Below, piece by piece: positions 16,854-25,145 of a stretch of DNA of 50,888 bases; position 1 is the first letter of the stretch; every line of letters starts with the position of its first letter. Source of the DNA: Bacteroidota bacterium (GTDB taxonomy: Bacteria > Bacteroidota > Bacteroidia > CAILMK01 > JAAYUY01); NCBI GenBank assembly GCA_016776505.1, contig JADHTG010000019.1, positions 1 to 50,888 on the forward strand, read 5' to 3'. The position numbers were made by a program, and so were the translations under genes. The notes under the pieces were generated by a model. It worked only from the letters and a program-made list of their open reading frames with translations. It did no database searches and was not told the DNA's origin.

Positions 16854-18122
16854 ATGAATAAAAGATTGCTTTTTTTGTTGATTATCATTTTGCCATTTTT
16901 CTTGAAATCACAGACTCCCGCTGCTGACAAAAACTTTGGAATTAAATTTTCGGGTTTTGTAAAAAATGATTTCTTTTTTGACAGTCGTCAAACCACAGAT
17001 ATACGGGAAGGTCATTTCCTTTTATATCCAAAGAATATTAATCTGGATATGGATGGCAATGATGTAAATGCTGCAGCAAGTTTTAACTTTCTTTCAATTC
17101 AATCTCGTTTGACTGGAAAAATCACGGGACCTGATGCCTTTGGGGCGAAAACTTCTGGCCTGATTGAAGGCGCTTTTTTTGGACATTCGAATGCTGATAT
17201 CAATGGATTCCGATTGCGTCACGCATATTTTAAACTAAAATGGGAACATTCCGAATTGCTATTGGGACAAAGCTGGAATGCCCTTTTTATTCCCGATTGT
17301 TTTCCCCATGTGGTTTCCTTTAATACCGGTGCTCCTTTCCAACCTTTTTCAAGAAATCCACAAATTCGCTTTACAAAATCATTTGGAAATTTTAATTTGA
17401 TTGTAACAGCCATGTCCCAGCGTGATTTTACCTCTCCGGGAGGATCTGCATCATTAAGAAACTCACGCATTCCTAATATGAATTTGAAATTGCATTATAA
17501 AAGGGAAAACAAAGCAAAAGGGAATATGCTGGTTGCAGGAATTGCCGGTGATGCCAAATATTTGCAACCAAGACTGATCAGCAGTAGCGGTTACCAAACG
17601 AATGAAACAGTAGAAGGGTTTGCCGGAATAGCCTATTTGAAAGTAAAAACAACCGATTTGACTGTTAAATTGGAAGGAATTTATGGTCAGAATTTATATG
17701 ATTTGACCATGCTGGGTGGATATGCTTATGCATATACTGAAGATACCCATATAGTGAATAAGGATTTGTATGATTATACAACACTGGATAATCTGTCTTT
17801 TTGGACAGATATCCATACCAACGGGAATAAAATTCAAGTTGGTGTATTTGCAGGATTTTCTAAAAATATGGCTTCTTTAAAAAATTTAAAGGATTGGACA
17901 AGTTCCTCTTCTTATATGAGCAGAGGAGGTAATATCGACTATGTTTATAGATTTTCCCCACGGATTATGTATAATATCGGAAAAATCCGCTTGGCTGCAG
18001 AATGCGAATACACGGTAGCTGCTTATGGAAGCTTTGAAACTAACAACTCACTGGGACAGGTTCAGGGATCGGAAGAAGTGGCGAACCTGAGAATTTTACT
18101 GGCAGCGTATTATTTTTTCTAA
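16854..18122 (+). CDS. DcaP-like outer-membrane porin
   Basis: 422 residues. The signal peptide MNKRLLFLLIIILPFFLKSQ is followed by FGIKFSGFVKNDFFFDSRQT, close to the start of DcaP-type proteins (GY.K.D.. strand). The rest is made of amphipathic beta strands such as RLRHAYFKLKWEHSELLLGQSWNA and ends in a terminal aromatic strand, LRILLAAYYFF, as expected for outer-membrane barrels. The family includes trimeric porins of the inner-leaflet-facing DcaP type; the solute is unknown. A possible promoter sits upstream: TTG, 16 bp, TAGATTTA (one mismatch). It stands alone between divergent and convergent neighbours. Confidence 0.82.
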   Translation: MNKRLLFLLIIILPFFLKSQTPAADKNFGIKFSGFVKNDFFFDSRQTTDIREGHFLLYPKNINLDMDGNDVNAAASFNFLSIQSRLTGKITGPDAFGAKTSGLIEGAFFGHSNADINGFRLRHAYFKLKWEHSELLLGQSWNALFIPDCFPHVVSFNTGAPFQPFSRNPQIRFTKSFGNFNLIVTAMSQRDFTSPGGSASLRNSRIPNMNLKLHYKRENKAKGNMLVAGIAGDAKYLQPRLISSSGYQTNETVEGFAGIAYLKVKTTDLTVKLEGIYGQNLYDLTMLGGYAYAYTEDTHIVNKDLYDYTTLDNLSFWTDIHTNGNKIQVGVFAGFSKNMASLKNLKDWTSSSSYMSRGGNIDYVYRFSPRIMYNIGKIRLAAECEYTVAAYGSFETNNSLGQVQGSEEVANLRILLAAYYFF

Positions 18123-18166
18123 TTGCAAGATGAAATGCAAGAATTGCACTAAATACCGGATTCTTG

Positions 18167-18436
18167 TCAATGCCTGATATGGAAATGAGTATATTCTTTT
18201 AATTCGCATTCATCAATCTGTAAATCATGTACCACAGCATTTGATGGTCCGCTTTTGCACCATTCAATAAAGTCTTTCAATTTTTCAGGTTTTCCTTCAA
18301 CTTCAATATATACGGTCGCATCCGGTCGATTTTCAATAAATCCTTTTAATCCTAAAAATGTGGCTTTTTTCTGAGCTTGCCATCTATAACCGATTCCCTG
18401 GACGTGCCCAATAACTGTGATGTTAAAGTGTTTCAT
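18167..18436 (-). CDS. acyP: Acylphosphatase
   Basis: 89 residues, the standard length. Hydrolyses acyl phosphates such as acetyl phosphate or carbamoyl phosphate. The phosphate-binding loop is GHVQGIGYR with the catalytic Arg18, and the catalytic Asn36 lies in GFIENRPDATVYIEVEG. The C-terminal strand is YTHFHIRH. The start codon lies inside the end of the terC gene (14-bp overlap, different frame), indicating co-transcription and probably translational coupling. Confidence 0.95.
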   Translation of the reverse strand: MKHFNITVIGHVQGIGYRWQAQKKATFLGLKGFIENRPDATVYIEVEGKPEKLKDFIEWCKSGPSNAVVHDLQIDECELKEYTHFHIRH

Positions 18437-19493
18437 CCTTTTTTTCTATTTCTTGTTTTTTCACAGGAAATACAACGGAGGCAAGTATACTGATTGACAG
18501 GATTCCCAGGACAATATACAGTGAATGTGCAGTTGTAAAACCAATGTGTTCCAGCCAGTGATGAGCCAGCATTTTTACCCCAATAAATACAAGTAAAATG
18601 GACAATCCAAGTTTTAAGTAGTGGAAAATATTCATAATGTTCATCACAAGGAAAAACAATGATCTCAATCCTAAAATGGCGAATATATTAGAAAAGAAGA
18701 CAATGAATGGATCTTTAGTAATAGAAAAAATAGCAGGGACTGAATCCACTGCAAAAATGACATCAGTAAACTCAATAACAAGCAATACTAAAAACAAAGG
18801 GGTCATTTGAATTTTCTTGTTTTTACTGATAAAAAAACGATGAACTACAAAATGCGGGTAAACCCTGAAATACTTGGACATAAACTTGACAATAGGGTGA
18901 TCAGCCGTATCAATTTTTTCTTCTTCATTCCTGGTTAGAAACATTCGGACACCTGTAAATATGAGCAGGCCACCAAAAATATACAAAACCCAGCCAAACT
19001 TTTGAATAAGAGCCGCACTCAGAAAAATAAATAAAAATCGCATGATAATGGCTCCAAGAATGCCCCAGAACAATATTTTCTTGTAATATTTTTCCTGTAC
19101 ATTAAATGAGATCAAGATCATGATAATAACAAATATGTTATCAACTGATAGTGCATATTCAATAAGATAACCCGTAATGTATTCAAGTGAAAGATTATGT
19201 CGGTATACTTTTAGGCTATATTCGAAATCATCTGTTATCTGGATAGGATGCTTGTATAATGCTATCTTGTTCCTTATATCCTCCAGGTTTTCAATACCAT
19301 GAATAAGCTCGCCTTTTAACATAATAAAGATATAGAAACCGATACTCAGGGAAACCCATACCATGGTCCAGATAGTGGCCTCTTTGAAGGAAATAACATG
19401 GCTTCCTTTAGTAAAAATACCCAGGTCAAACAGCAGTATTGTTAGTATTCCAACTAAAAAAAGAATAAAAAAAATGACTTCTTGTGATGGCAT
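18423..19493 (-). CDS. TerC family integral membrane protein
   Basis: 356 residues with about nine hydrophobic helices. The two acidic family signatures are present: EYALSVDNIFVI (about 113-124) and EFTDVIFAVDSVPA (about 237-250), whose acidic residues are thought to handle metal ions. Between the second and third helices there is a loop of about 50 residues (about 62-110). TerC/Alx proteins have been linked to manganese export and tellurite resistance. It has a candidate -7 box at 19514-19521 and overlaps the acylphosphatase gene downstream. The ion transported is inferred only from family knowledge. Confidence 0.93.
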   Translation of the reverse strand: MPSQEVIFFILFLVGILTILLFDLGIFTKGSHVISFKEATIWTMVWVSLSIGFYIFIMLKGELIHGIENLEDIRNKIALYKHPIQITDDFEYSLKVYRHNLSLEYITGYLIEYALSVDNIFVIIMILISFNVQEKYYKKILFWGILGAIIMRFLFIFLSAALIQKFGWVLYIFGGLLIFTGVRMFLTRNEEEKIDTADHPIVKFMSKYFRVYPHFVVHRFFISKNKKIQMTPLFLVLLVIEFTDVIFAVDSVPAIFSITKDPFIVFFSNIFAILGLRSLFFLVMNIMNIFHYLKLGLSILLVFIGVKMLAHHWLEHIGFTTAHSLYIVLGILSISILASVVFPVKKQEIEKKDETL

Positions 19494-19513
19494 AAAGGGA
19501 TTTTCTTGAAGCG

Positions 19514-19521
19514 CAAAATTA
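19514..19521 (-). promoter_or_regulatory. Candidate -7 box for terC-acyP
   Basis: Minus strand TAATTTTG, a perfect match to TAnnTTTG, 20 bp upstream of the start at 19493. The -33 region is AT-rich without a clear TTTG. Confidence 0.4.
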
Positions 19522-19660
19522 TTAAACTAATGTTGTTAAATCTTTATTTACGAAACATTATTTTAATTTGATTTTGCTGCAAAGGAGTTTTGTGCAATTT
19601 TGGATTGAGCTTATCCCCTAATATAGAAACTCATCTTTATTTGAAATTTGATGATACTGT

Positions 19661-20446
19661 TTAATTTTTTTTTGGTGGGAATAATTTTTGGATAAATGAT
19701 CTTTTCTTCTCAGGTTTACCTAATAATTTTTTCAGATTATTTTCAGCAGATAGGTTTTGATCCCATAGTTCAATCGCTCTTTCATAGTAAGTAATTGCTT
19801 GTTTATAATTCTTCTTATGCCGATAAATAATGCCCAGGTTAGTGTAGCTTACTGATAACCTGCGCTTCGTTTCAGATTGAGCAGCAATCAGATCTTTTAT
19901 CCTCTTTTCTAAATACTTTCCCTGATCTTCATCAGCATATTTTTCAAGTCCTTCAAGGAATTCGAACTCAATAGTATTCCTTATTTCAATTTCGGATAGA
20001 TCCTGGAATGTATTTAACCAATTCATATAGCATGTAATGCTTTTTTCAACTGCATTGAAAGCTAAATTCAAAAGGCTGTCCTTTGTAAAGGTTTTGAAAA
20101 TTTGATTTTTATGAAATAATTGAATACTATCTTTATGTATGGCAAGAGTTAAATAAACTGCAGATCGATTATTATCGAGTACTCCTGGTTCAAATGAATG
20201 GGCGTAATGTGGTAAAGTGGTATATATATTTTCAATAGAATCAAGTAAACTTAATACCTGGAGGAAATTATTTTTTTGAACATACCTATTGTAGTCTTTA
20301 TACAACTCCAAAGCTTTAACCACTCTTGGATCATTTGATTGATTAATTTTCCTGTAATATTTCTGTGATACTACAGTGCTAATAATAACAAGAGTTACCA
20401 TGACCAGAATGATAACCCTTACATTTTTATTTTTCAAAAAACCCAT
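19661..20446 (-). CDS. Membrane-anchored TPR protein of the symporter operon
   Basis: 261 residues. One N-terminal transmembrane helix (about 10-27, VRVIILVMVTLVIISTVV) is followed by a helical periplasmic or extracytoplasmic domain. Near the C-terminus at least one clear TPR unit is visible, SYTNLGIIYRHKKNYKQAITYYERAIELWDQNL written across two helices (about 200-232). The C-terminus is basic (PEKKRSFIQKLFPPKKN). Its ATG overlaps the stop of the symporter gene as TAATG, so translation is probably coupled. It might assemble with or scaffold the transporter; no direct evidence supports this. Family otherwise not recognised. Confidence 0.8.
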   Translation of the reverse strand: MGFLKNKNVRVIILVMVTLVIISTVVSQKYYRKINQSNDPRVVKALELYKDYNRYVQKNNFLQVLSLLDSIENIYTTLPHYAHSFEPGVLDNNRSAVYLTLAIHKDSIQLFHKNQIFKTFTKDSLLNLAFNAVEKSITCYMNWLNTFQDLSEIEIRNTIEFEFLEGLEKYADEDQGKYLEKRIKDLIAAQSETKRRLSVSYTNLGIIYRHKKNYKQAITYYERAIELWDQNLSAENNLKKLLGKPEKKRSFIQKLFPPKKN

Positions 20447-22119
20447 TAAGCATGAACATTTTCAAACAAAAATTTCCTAATTTCAAAAGGAGTTTCGGGT
20501 GTGAATTTTGATACAATAATATGTGTGATAATAGCTAATGGAGCTCCAAATATAGCAAAATACCATGCTCCTAAATAATAATTTATGAATTCTGCAAATG
20601 GGAGATTCCAGGCTTGCTTAGTTCCAATGAAGTAAAAAATGGCAACTAATGAAACCAATCCACCCGCAATTAATCCTGCAATTGCTCCCTGACGGTTAGA
20701 TCCACTCCACCAAATACCCAGTAAAAATAATGGGAATATAGTACAGCCGGCAAGTGAGAAAGCCACAGCCACCAATTGTCCTATAAGCGCAAGTTTCAGA
20801 AGAGCAATTGATGCAACTATAACAGCCATCACCACAGTTGCAATTCTGGCCATTAACAATTGCATTTTTGGTGATGATTTGGGTCTGAATACTTTTACAT
20901 ATAAGTCGTGGGCAAATGCTGATGATCCTGCTACCAGTAATCCAGAAACGGTTGAGAATGCAGCTGATACACCTCCGGCTGCTAAAAATCCCACAATCAA
21001 TGGATGAATATTTCCAAGTTGAGCAGTATATACCACAATTGCATCTTTTTCCAGTTTTCCAATTTCAGGGTGTGCTGACAGAATTTTACCCAAAGCGGAA
21101 TATACAGGAGCACTCCAATACAAAATACATATAAAAAATAAGCCCCAGACAACTGACCATCGTGCATCACTTGCTTTTGGAACAACATAGAATCTTTGGA
21201 TCACATGAGGTAAACCTGCTGTTCCAATCATCAAAGAAAATGAAATAGCTATCCATTGAAAGAAAGTTTGTCCTGTTGCCGGATCCCAGGGCATGGCATA
21301 TTCTGGCGATGGGACGATTGCAAAAGCATGTCCAAATGAGTTATATATTTGATTGGTTTCAGCCAAAGGAATTCCATGGACCACATCAGAAACTGTAGAA
21401 CCATATCCTATTTGCGGCATTAGCCAAAAATAATCAAATTTATAATTTAAAATAAATAAAGGAATCAAAAATGAGATGATGATTATTACATACTGAATTT
21501 GCATATTTTTGGTAACACCTAACATGCCTGATATTAATGTATAGGATAGAACCACGGCACCACCAATAATTACAGCAAATCTATATTCCATACCCATAAT
21601 CCATTTGAACATAAGTCCTATTCCTCCAAATTGACCTACGCAATAAGCAATTGAGATCAACACTGCGATTATGGCTCCCACTGCACGCAATGATTGTGAA
21701 TAGTACCTGTCTCCAATAAAATCAGCGGCCGTATATTTCCCATATTTCCGAATCTGTCCAGCCATCAAAACCAGGAGTAGAACATAGCCTCCTGTCCAGC
21801 CTACAACATATGCTAATCCATGATAACCAGTTCCGTACATTAAAGCAGCCATGCCCAGGAATGAGGCAGCACTCATCCAATTTGAGGCGATAGCCATTCC
21901 TGAGCCAACTTTAGAAATACTCCTGCCAGCTGCATAAAAATCTGAGGTGTTTTTTGCCCTGAAAATAATACCCACCAATACGAACAGGACCAATATAGCT
22001 ATCATGATGATTGCAGGCCCCACTTTAAAACTTCCATCCAGTTTAGTAGCTCCATTTGCAGCTTCAAGTAGTGTGGTAGAGCTGAGTAACAGGATTATTG
22101 TGACTAATTTATTTTTCAT
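20446..22119 (-). CDS. Sodium/solute symporter (SSF family, large-subunit VC_2705/ActP-like)
   Basis: 557 residues with about 13 hydrophobic helices and an initial signal-like segment (MKNKLVTIILLLSSTTLLEA). SSF signatures are present: DFYAAGRSISKVGSGMAIASNWMSAASFLG, written here as the A-G-R core plus W-M-S-A-A, then YTAADFIGDRYYSQ and GGVSAAFSTVSGLLVAGSSA (Na+-site helix). It resembles the acetate/pyruvate/lactate-type symporters that work with a small partner subunit. The expected partner is encoded 27 bp upstream. Substrate is probably a short monocarboxylate, by family analogy only. Confidence 0.9.
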   Translation of the reverse strand: MKNKLVTIILLLSSTTLLEAANGATKLDGSFKVGPAIIMIAILVLFVLVGIIFRAKNTSDFYAAGRSISKVGSGMAIASNWMSAASFLGMAALMYGTGYHGLAYVVGWTGGYVLLLVLMAGQIRKYGKYTAADFIGDRYYSQSLRAVGAIIAVLISIAYCVGQFGGIGLMFKWIMGMEYRFAVIIGGAVVLSYTLISGMLGVTKNMQIQYVIIIISFLIPLFILNYKFDYFWLMPQIGYGSTVSDVVHGIPLAETNQIYNSFGHAFAIVPSPEYAMPWDPATGQTFFQWIAISFSLMIGTAGLPHVIQRFYVVPKASDARWSVVWGLFFICILYWSAPVYSALGKILSAHPEIGKLEKDAIVVYTAQLGNIHPLIVGFLAAGGVSAAFSTVSGLLVAGSSAFAHDLYVKVFRPKSSPKMQLLMARIATVVMAVIVASIALLKLALIGQLVAVAFSLAGCTIFPLFLLGIWWSGSNRQGAIAGLIAGGLVSLVAIFYFIGTKQAWNLPFAEFINYYLGAWYFAIFGAPLAIITHIIVSKFTPETPFEIRKFLFENVHA

Positions 22120-22146
22120 GTGTTTTATCTTTTGGATTAATCTATA

Positions 22147-22899
22147 TCAGTCATTTATCCCAAATTTCTTATTGAGTGCTTCCGTTTTAACGCAATACAG
22201 CAAACAAAGGATGACAAATAAGACCAACAGGAAAACTGCGGTATAAAAATAATGAAAAGGGAATCCTAAAAAACTGGCCCTGGTTAAAGCGGATTCATTA
22301 TGAATCAGATATTTTTCCATGATACCCGGGATTTGAACTTTTATATTTTCATTAAATCCAGAAACTTCTGCAGACAATAATTCCAGGGGTAAAATTGTCA
22401 TTCTTACATCATTTAATCCCAAACCAATAATTGGACTTACATAGACTGCTAATTCATTTCGTGAAGAAATATAATCTGCGTCAGAAATATTATCAATTTC
22501 AATCTTGAGTTTTTCGAATTTGCTTATTTTTTGAATAAAAACTATCTTATCATCATTATTTAGCAGTTTATAGAGAGATGACGTGAGGGCTATATCAAGA
22601 GCTTTTCTTTCATCTGCACTAATAAAAACTTTACTTAAGACCTGTAAACTGATTTGAGCAAATTGTTGTATTTCAGTATAATCAGCAGTATTACTGTTGA
22701 TATTGTCCCAAATCAAGTCATATTTTTGGTAGGCAACTTCCGGACTAGGTTTCTGAATTACTTTTAATAAAATCTGAAATCCAAAAATGGCAACAGCCCA
22801 GACTGAAACAAATAAAATAATCATATTTCGATTCGCTTTGGTTTGAGGATTAGCAGGTTTAAAGAAACTAATATGGTAGTCTTGTGTTTTTGATTCCAT
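22147..22899 (-). CDS. DUF4212-like symporter small subunit with a large insertion
   Basis: 250 residues with two transmembrane helices, about 25-47 (NRNMIILFVSVWAVAIFGFQ) and about 216-239. The second is preceded by FLGFPFHYFY and followed by LNKKFGIND. These ends resemble DUF4212, the small subunit of VC_2705-type sodium symporters (a protein usually near 90 residues, with FPFGFW before helix 2 and a [LM]-[ND]-x-K-[FY]-G ending). Here roughly 165 residues, predicted polar and helical, are inserted between the helices and would lie outside the membrane. It is encoded 27 bp upstream of the large subunit, the expected position. The assignment rests on motif resemblance and context. Confidence 0.72.
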   Translation of the reverse strand: MESKTQDYHISFFKPANPQTKANRNMIILFVSVWAVAIFGFQILLKVIQKPSPEVAYQKYDLIWDNINSNTADYTEIQQFAQISLQVLSKVFISADERKALDIALTSSLYKLLNNDDKIVFIQKISKFEKLKIEIDNISDADYISSRNELAVYVSPIIGLGLNDVRMTILPLELLSAEVSGFNENIKVQIPGIMEKYLIHNESALTRASFLGFPFHYFYTAVFLLVLFVILCLLYCVKTEALNKKFGIND

Positions 22900-23275
22900 A
22901 ATATTGGAATTTATGATTTATAACTAATTATAAAAAGTGGTTGAATTTAGATTATTTGCTAAGATAATCTATATAAAATTATTAATAAATTGATTGGTAC
23001 TTCGTGAAAGGCTTTGTTGGCGGGCCTTTAGCTCGTGAAAATAATAACACTGTTATACTGAGAACTAAGTTTTTTTGTATCATATAATAGATATTATTTT
23101 ATATAAATAATTGGTTTTGTTGTGATTTTTTTGTTTTAGCAAGCTTTTTAGTTAGGCTTAATAGTTCTTTTCATCCTTATCAATCTTTTGAAGATCTGAG
23201 TTTTTTTGTTAAATTTGAAGACTGGTTATAGTGACCATTATTACCTTATTTATAGCAACTTTTACTTCTAACTTT
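22900..23275. other. Divergent intergenic region
   Basis: AT-rich region between the symporter operon (-) and the orphan gene at 23276 (+). Apart from the promoter at 23187-23217 I see no RNA gene or repeat. No clear minus-strand promoter for the symporter operon was recognised. Confidence 0.5.
23187..23217 (+). promoter_or_regulatory. Strong Bacteroidota-type promoter
   Basis: -33 TTTG at 23187-23190, 19-bp spacer, perfect -7 TAAATTTG at 23210-23217. Transcription should start near 23224, which leaves a roughly 50-nt leader before the ATG at 23276 and argues against the in-frame GTG at 23231 as the start. Confidence 0.72.
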
Positions 23276-23974
23276 ATGAAAAAAATGACAAGCGGTACCA
23301 TAGGGACAATAGTCAAACTGGAAAGATTAATTAATGTAGACTATCATGTTCTACCTAATAGCCTGGTATTAGAAATCAAAGATCCTTTTAGTGGTTACCA
23401 TCATGAAACACCAGAAGAAGGAGTCCCTTCCTATCTGTATTTCATTACTCAAAAGGTAGTCAACCGTGAATTGGTTGCCAGGACTTCAAAAAGTGTCCAA
23501 AAATACTTTGAACATTCATTTGAAGCTGCATCCGCAATGATTACGATCTATAATGATCATTATTTTGGCGCTCGAATTAAAGATTTGAAATCTTATGAGT
23601 TAATTCATGAATTGCAGCAATGCTTTGCTTCTGAGGGAATTGAATTCAAAAGAAGGAAGGAAATTAATGAAATGGGTATTATACATGTGAAGAAATTCTT
23701 TGATTTGATGGAAGGAGAGAATCAACTGATGTTTGATGATAATCCAAATATGGCTTATTTTATTATTAATAGGAATCTAAGTTGGAAGTTATTTGCCCAA
23801 ATCACCAAGAATATTAAAAACAATTGGGATTTCAAAGATTTTGATGCTGCTTATGGTACGATGTATCTAAACGGACAAATTGAAGATATAGTAAGGATCT
23901 ATTGGAAAAAACTGGATTTACCTAAATTAAAACTAATAAGGGACAAATACATTAAGGAAATTGCTAAGTACTAA
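23276..23974 (+). CDS. Conserved-looking hypothetical protein, unknown function
   Basis: 232 residues from the ATG at 23276; the longer GTG form from 23231 is disfavoured by the promoter position. A second ATG follows at 23285. The protein is soluble, with no signal peptide or membrane segment, and mixes charged and aromatic residues (SGYHHETPEEGVPSYLYF near 40, HDYF-like NDHYFGARIKDL near 100, a C-terminal helix KLKLIRDKYIKEIAKY). I recognise no domain. It appears to be monocistronic with a near-consensus promoter, so it is probably well expressed. Confidence 0.75.
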   Translation: MKKMTSGTIGTIVKLERLINVDYHVLPNSLVLEIKDPFSGYHHETPEEGVPSYLYFITQKVVNRELVARTSKSVQKYFEHSFEAASAMITIYNDHYFGARIKDLKSYELIHELQQCFASEGIEFKRRKEINEMGIIHVKKFFDLMEGENQLMFDDNPNMAYFIINRNLSWKLFAQITKNIKNNWDFKDFDAAYGTMYLNGQIEDIVRIYWKKLDLPKLKLIRDKYIKEIAKY

Positions 23975-24025
23975 AAATGCAAAACAATTTCCAGAATACC
24001 CCTTTGTAGTAATAAGTAATTTTGG

Positions 24026-24274
24026 TTAACCTTTAAAAACTTTCTCGTAAGTAGTTTTTAGTGATCTTTTTATTCCTTTCCCATCATAAGCTACACCAAT
24101 TATTAGCGCTATTACAAGAATTAATAGCAAAAAGCCGGTTATTGGACGGACATTCCTAACCATGAGAATTATTCCAAGAACCAAAAGCACGATAATAATT
24201 ATGGATGTAACAATTAAAAAGGTGTCGAAATTAATACCAAAAACAATAAAGTTCAATAGTGTAGAAATATTCAT
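24026..24274 (-). CDS. Small membrane protein, unknown function
   Basis: 82 residues with two transmembrane helices (about 18-39 and 45-64) and a short basic tail (KGIKRSLKTTYEKVFKG). No family recognised. Upstream on the minus strand is AAGGGGG about 9 bp before the ATG, a Shine-Dalgarno-like sequence uncommon here, and TTTTG, 20 bp, TAACTTTA (one mismatch) as a possible promoter near 24330-24365. Confidence 0.65.
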   Translation of the reverse strand: MNISTLLNFIVFGINFDTFLIVTSIIIIVLLVLGIILMVRNVRPITGFLLLILVIALIIGVAYDGKGIKRSLKTTYEKVFKG

Positions 24275-24390
24275 ATATTGCCCCCTTGTGTTTTATAAAT
24301 GAAAATTAATTTATTACACTTTATTTAGAACCATAAAGTTATAACAAATTTGTGTTATCGTCAAAAAAGTTTTACACATATTAATTATTA

Positions 24391-24398
24391 TAAATTTG
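24391..24398 (+). promoter_or_regulatory. Candidate -7 box for the gene at 24505
   Basis: TAAATTTG, perfect TAnnTTTG. The -33 position has TTTT rather than TTTG. It would give a leader of about 100 nt. Confidence 0.45.
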
Positions 24399-24504
24399 AA
24401 ATTAGATGCTTACTAATGCAGTTTATAATTCAATTTATCATGATTCACATTATTTATTTCATATCAATAAATGAGAAAATTAAAATTAAATGAATTATTA
24501 AAAT

Positions 24505-25095
24505 ATGAAAGTCCTGATTTTTTGCATTTTATCCATGGCTTTGATGCAGTTTGAACTTCACGCTCAGAATGAAGTAATATATGATACCATCCTGCTTTTA
24601 ACACATAAAGAAAAAGGAAAAACAAAGTATCTGGTCAAAGGAAAGAAAATTACACACTGGAAAAAAGTGGATGGTGCTAAGAATAAGGGTAGACTGGAGG
24701 GCATAAAAGAAAACAAACTCCTTATTGATGGAGTAGAATATGATTTTGAAGACTTCAAACAGATAAGAGCCAAATCAAGCGGATTGAAAGTTATTCAAAT
24801 TTCAGGAAAGGTCGTCATGGCAACAGGAACATTAGTTACTGTTTTAGGTGGCTATTGGATATTTTATGGATATTCTATTGCTGGATCTGATGCCTGTGGG
24901 TCAGGTATCTTAATTGTCTTTGGTGTGCTAGCAGCTTCAGTTGGAATTGCTTCTGTGATCATAGGGAGCATTCCTCTGCTGTTCAGCGGGAAGAAATTTG
25001 ACATGGATCTTTGGGATATGGAAATGCAATTGGTCCCTGATAAAAAAGCTAAGCGAAAGCTGGCCCGACAGCAGAAAAAAGAAGCATTGGAATAG
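24505..25095 (+). CDS. Hypothetical exported/membrane protein
   Basis: 196 residues. The signal peptide MKVLIFCILSMALMQFELHAQ is followed by about 80 polar lysine-rich residues (HKEKGKTKYLVKGKKITHWKK...), then two hydrophobic helices at about 107-125 and 130-155 (SGILIVFGVLAASVGIASVI), and a basic C-terminal tail (KKAKRKLARQQKKEALE). No family recognised. Many Bacteroidota proteins share this plan of signal peptide, small beta-rich domain and membrane hairpin, without an assigned role. Confidence 0.72.
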   Translation: MKVLIFCILSMALMQFELHAQNEVIYDTILLLTHKEKGKTKYLVKGKKITHWKKVDGAKNKGRLEGIKENKLLIDGVEYDFEDFKQIRAKSSGLKVIQISGKVVMATGTLVTVLGGYWIFYGYSIAGSDACGSGILIVFGVLAASVGIASVIIGSIPLLFSGKKFDMDLWDMEMQLVPDKKAKRKLARQQKKEALE

Positions 25096-25145
25096 AGATT
25101 TGACAACTTTCTAAAAGTTGTCAAATCTGTTAAGTTGTCAAATCT
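25096..25145. repeat. Palindromic element with a third half-site
   Basis: A perfect 15-bp inverted repeat (25096-25110 and 25114-25128, arm AGATTTGACAACTTT) with a 3-nt loop, followed by a third copy of one arm (AAGTTGTCAAATCT, 25132-25145). It lies between convergent genes and could form a strong hairpin on either strand, but neither side has a U-tract, so it is not a classical terminator. The stop codon and last residues of the minus-strand gene lie inside the third copy. It may be a dispersed REP-like sequence. Confidence 0.8.

Noticed and set aside
23231..23275. GTG start extending the orphan protein by 15 residues
   Set aside because: The promoter at 23187-23217 predicts a transcript start only about 7 bp before it; the ATG at 23276 fits better.
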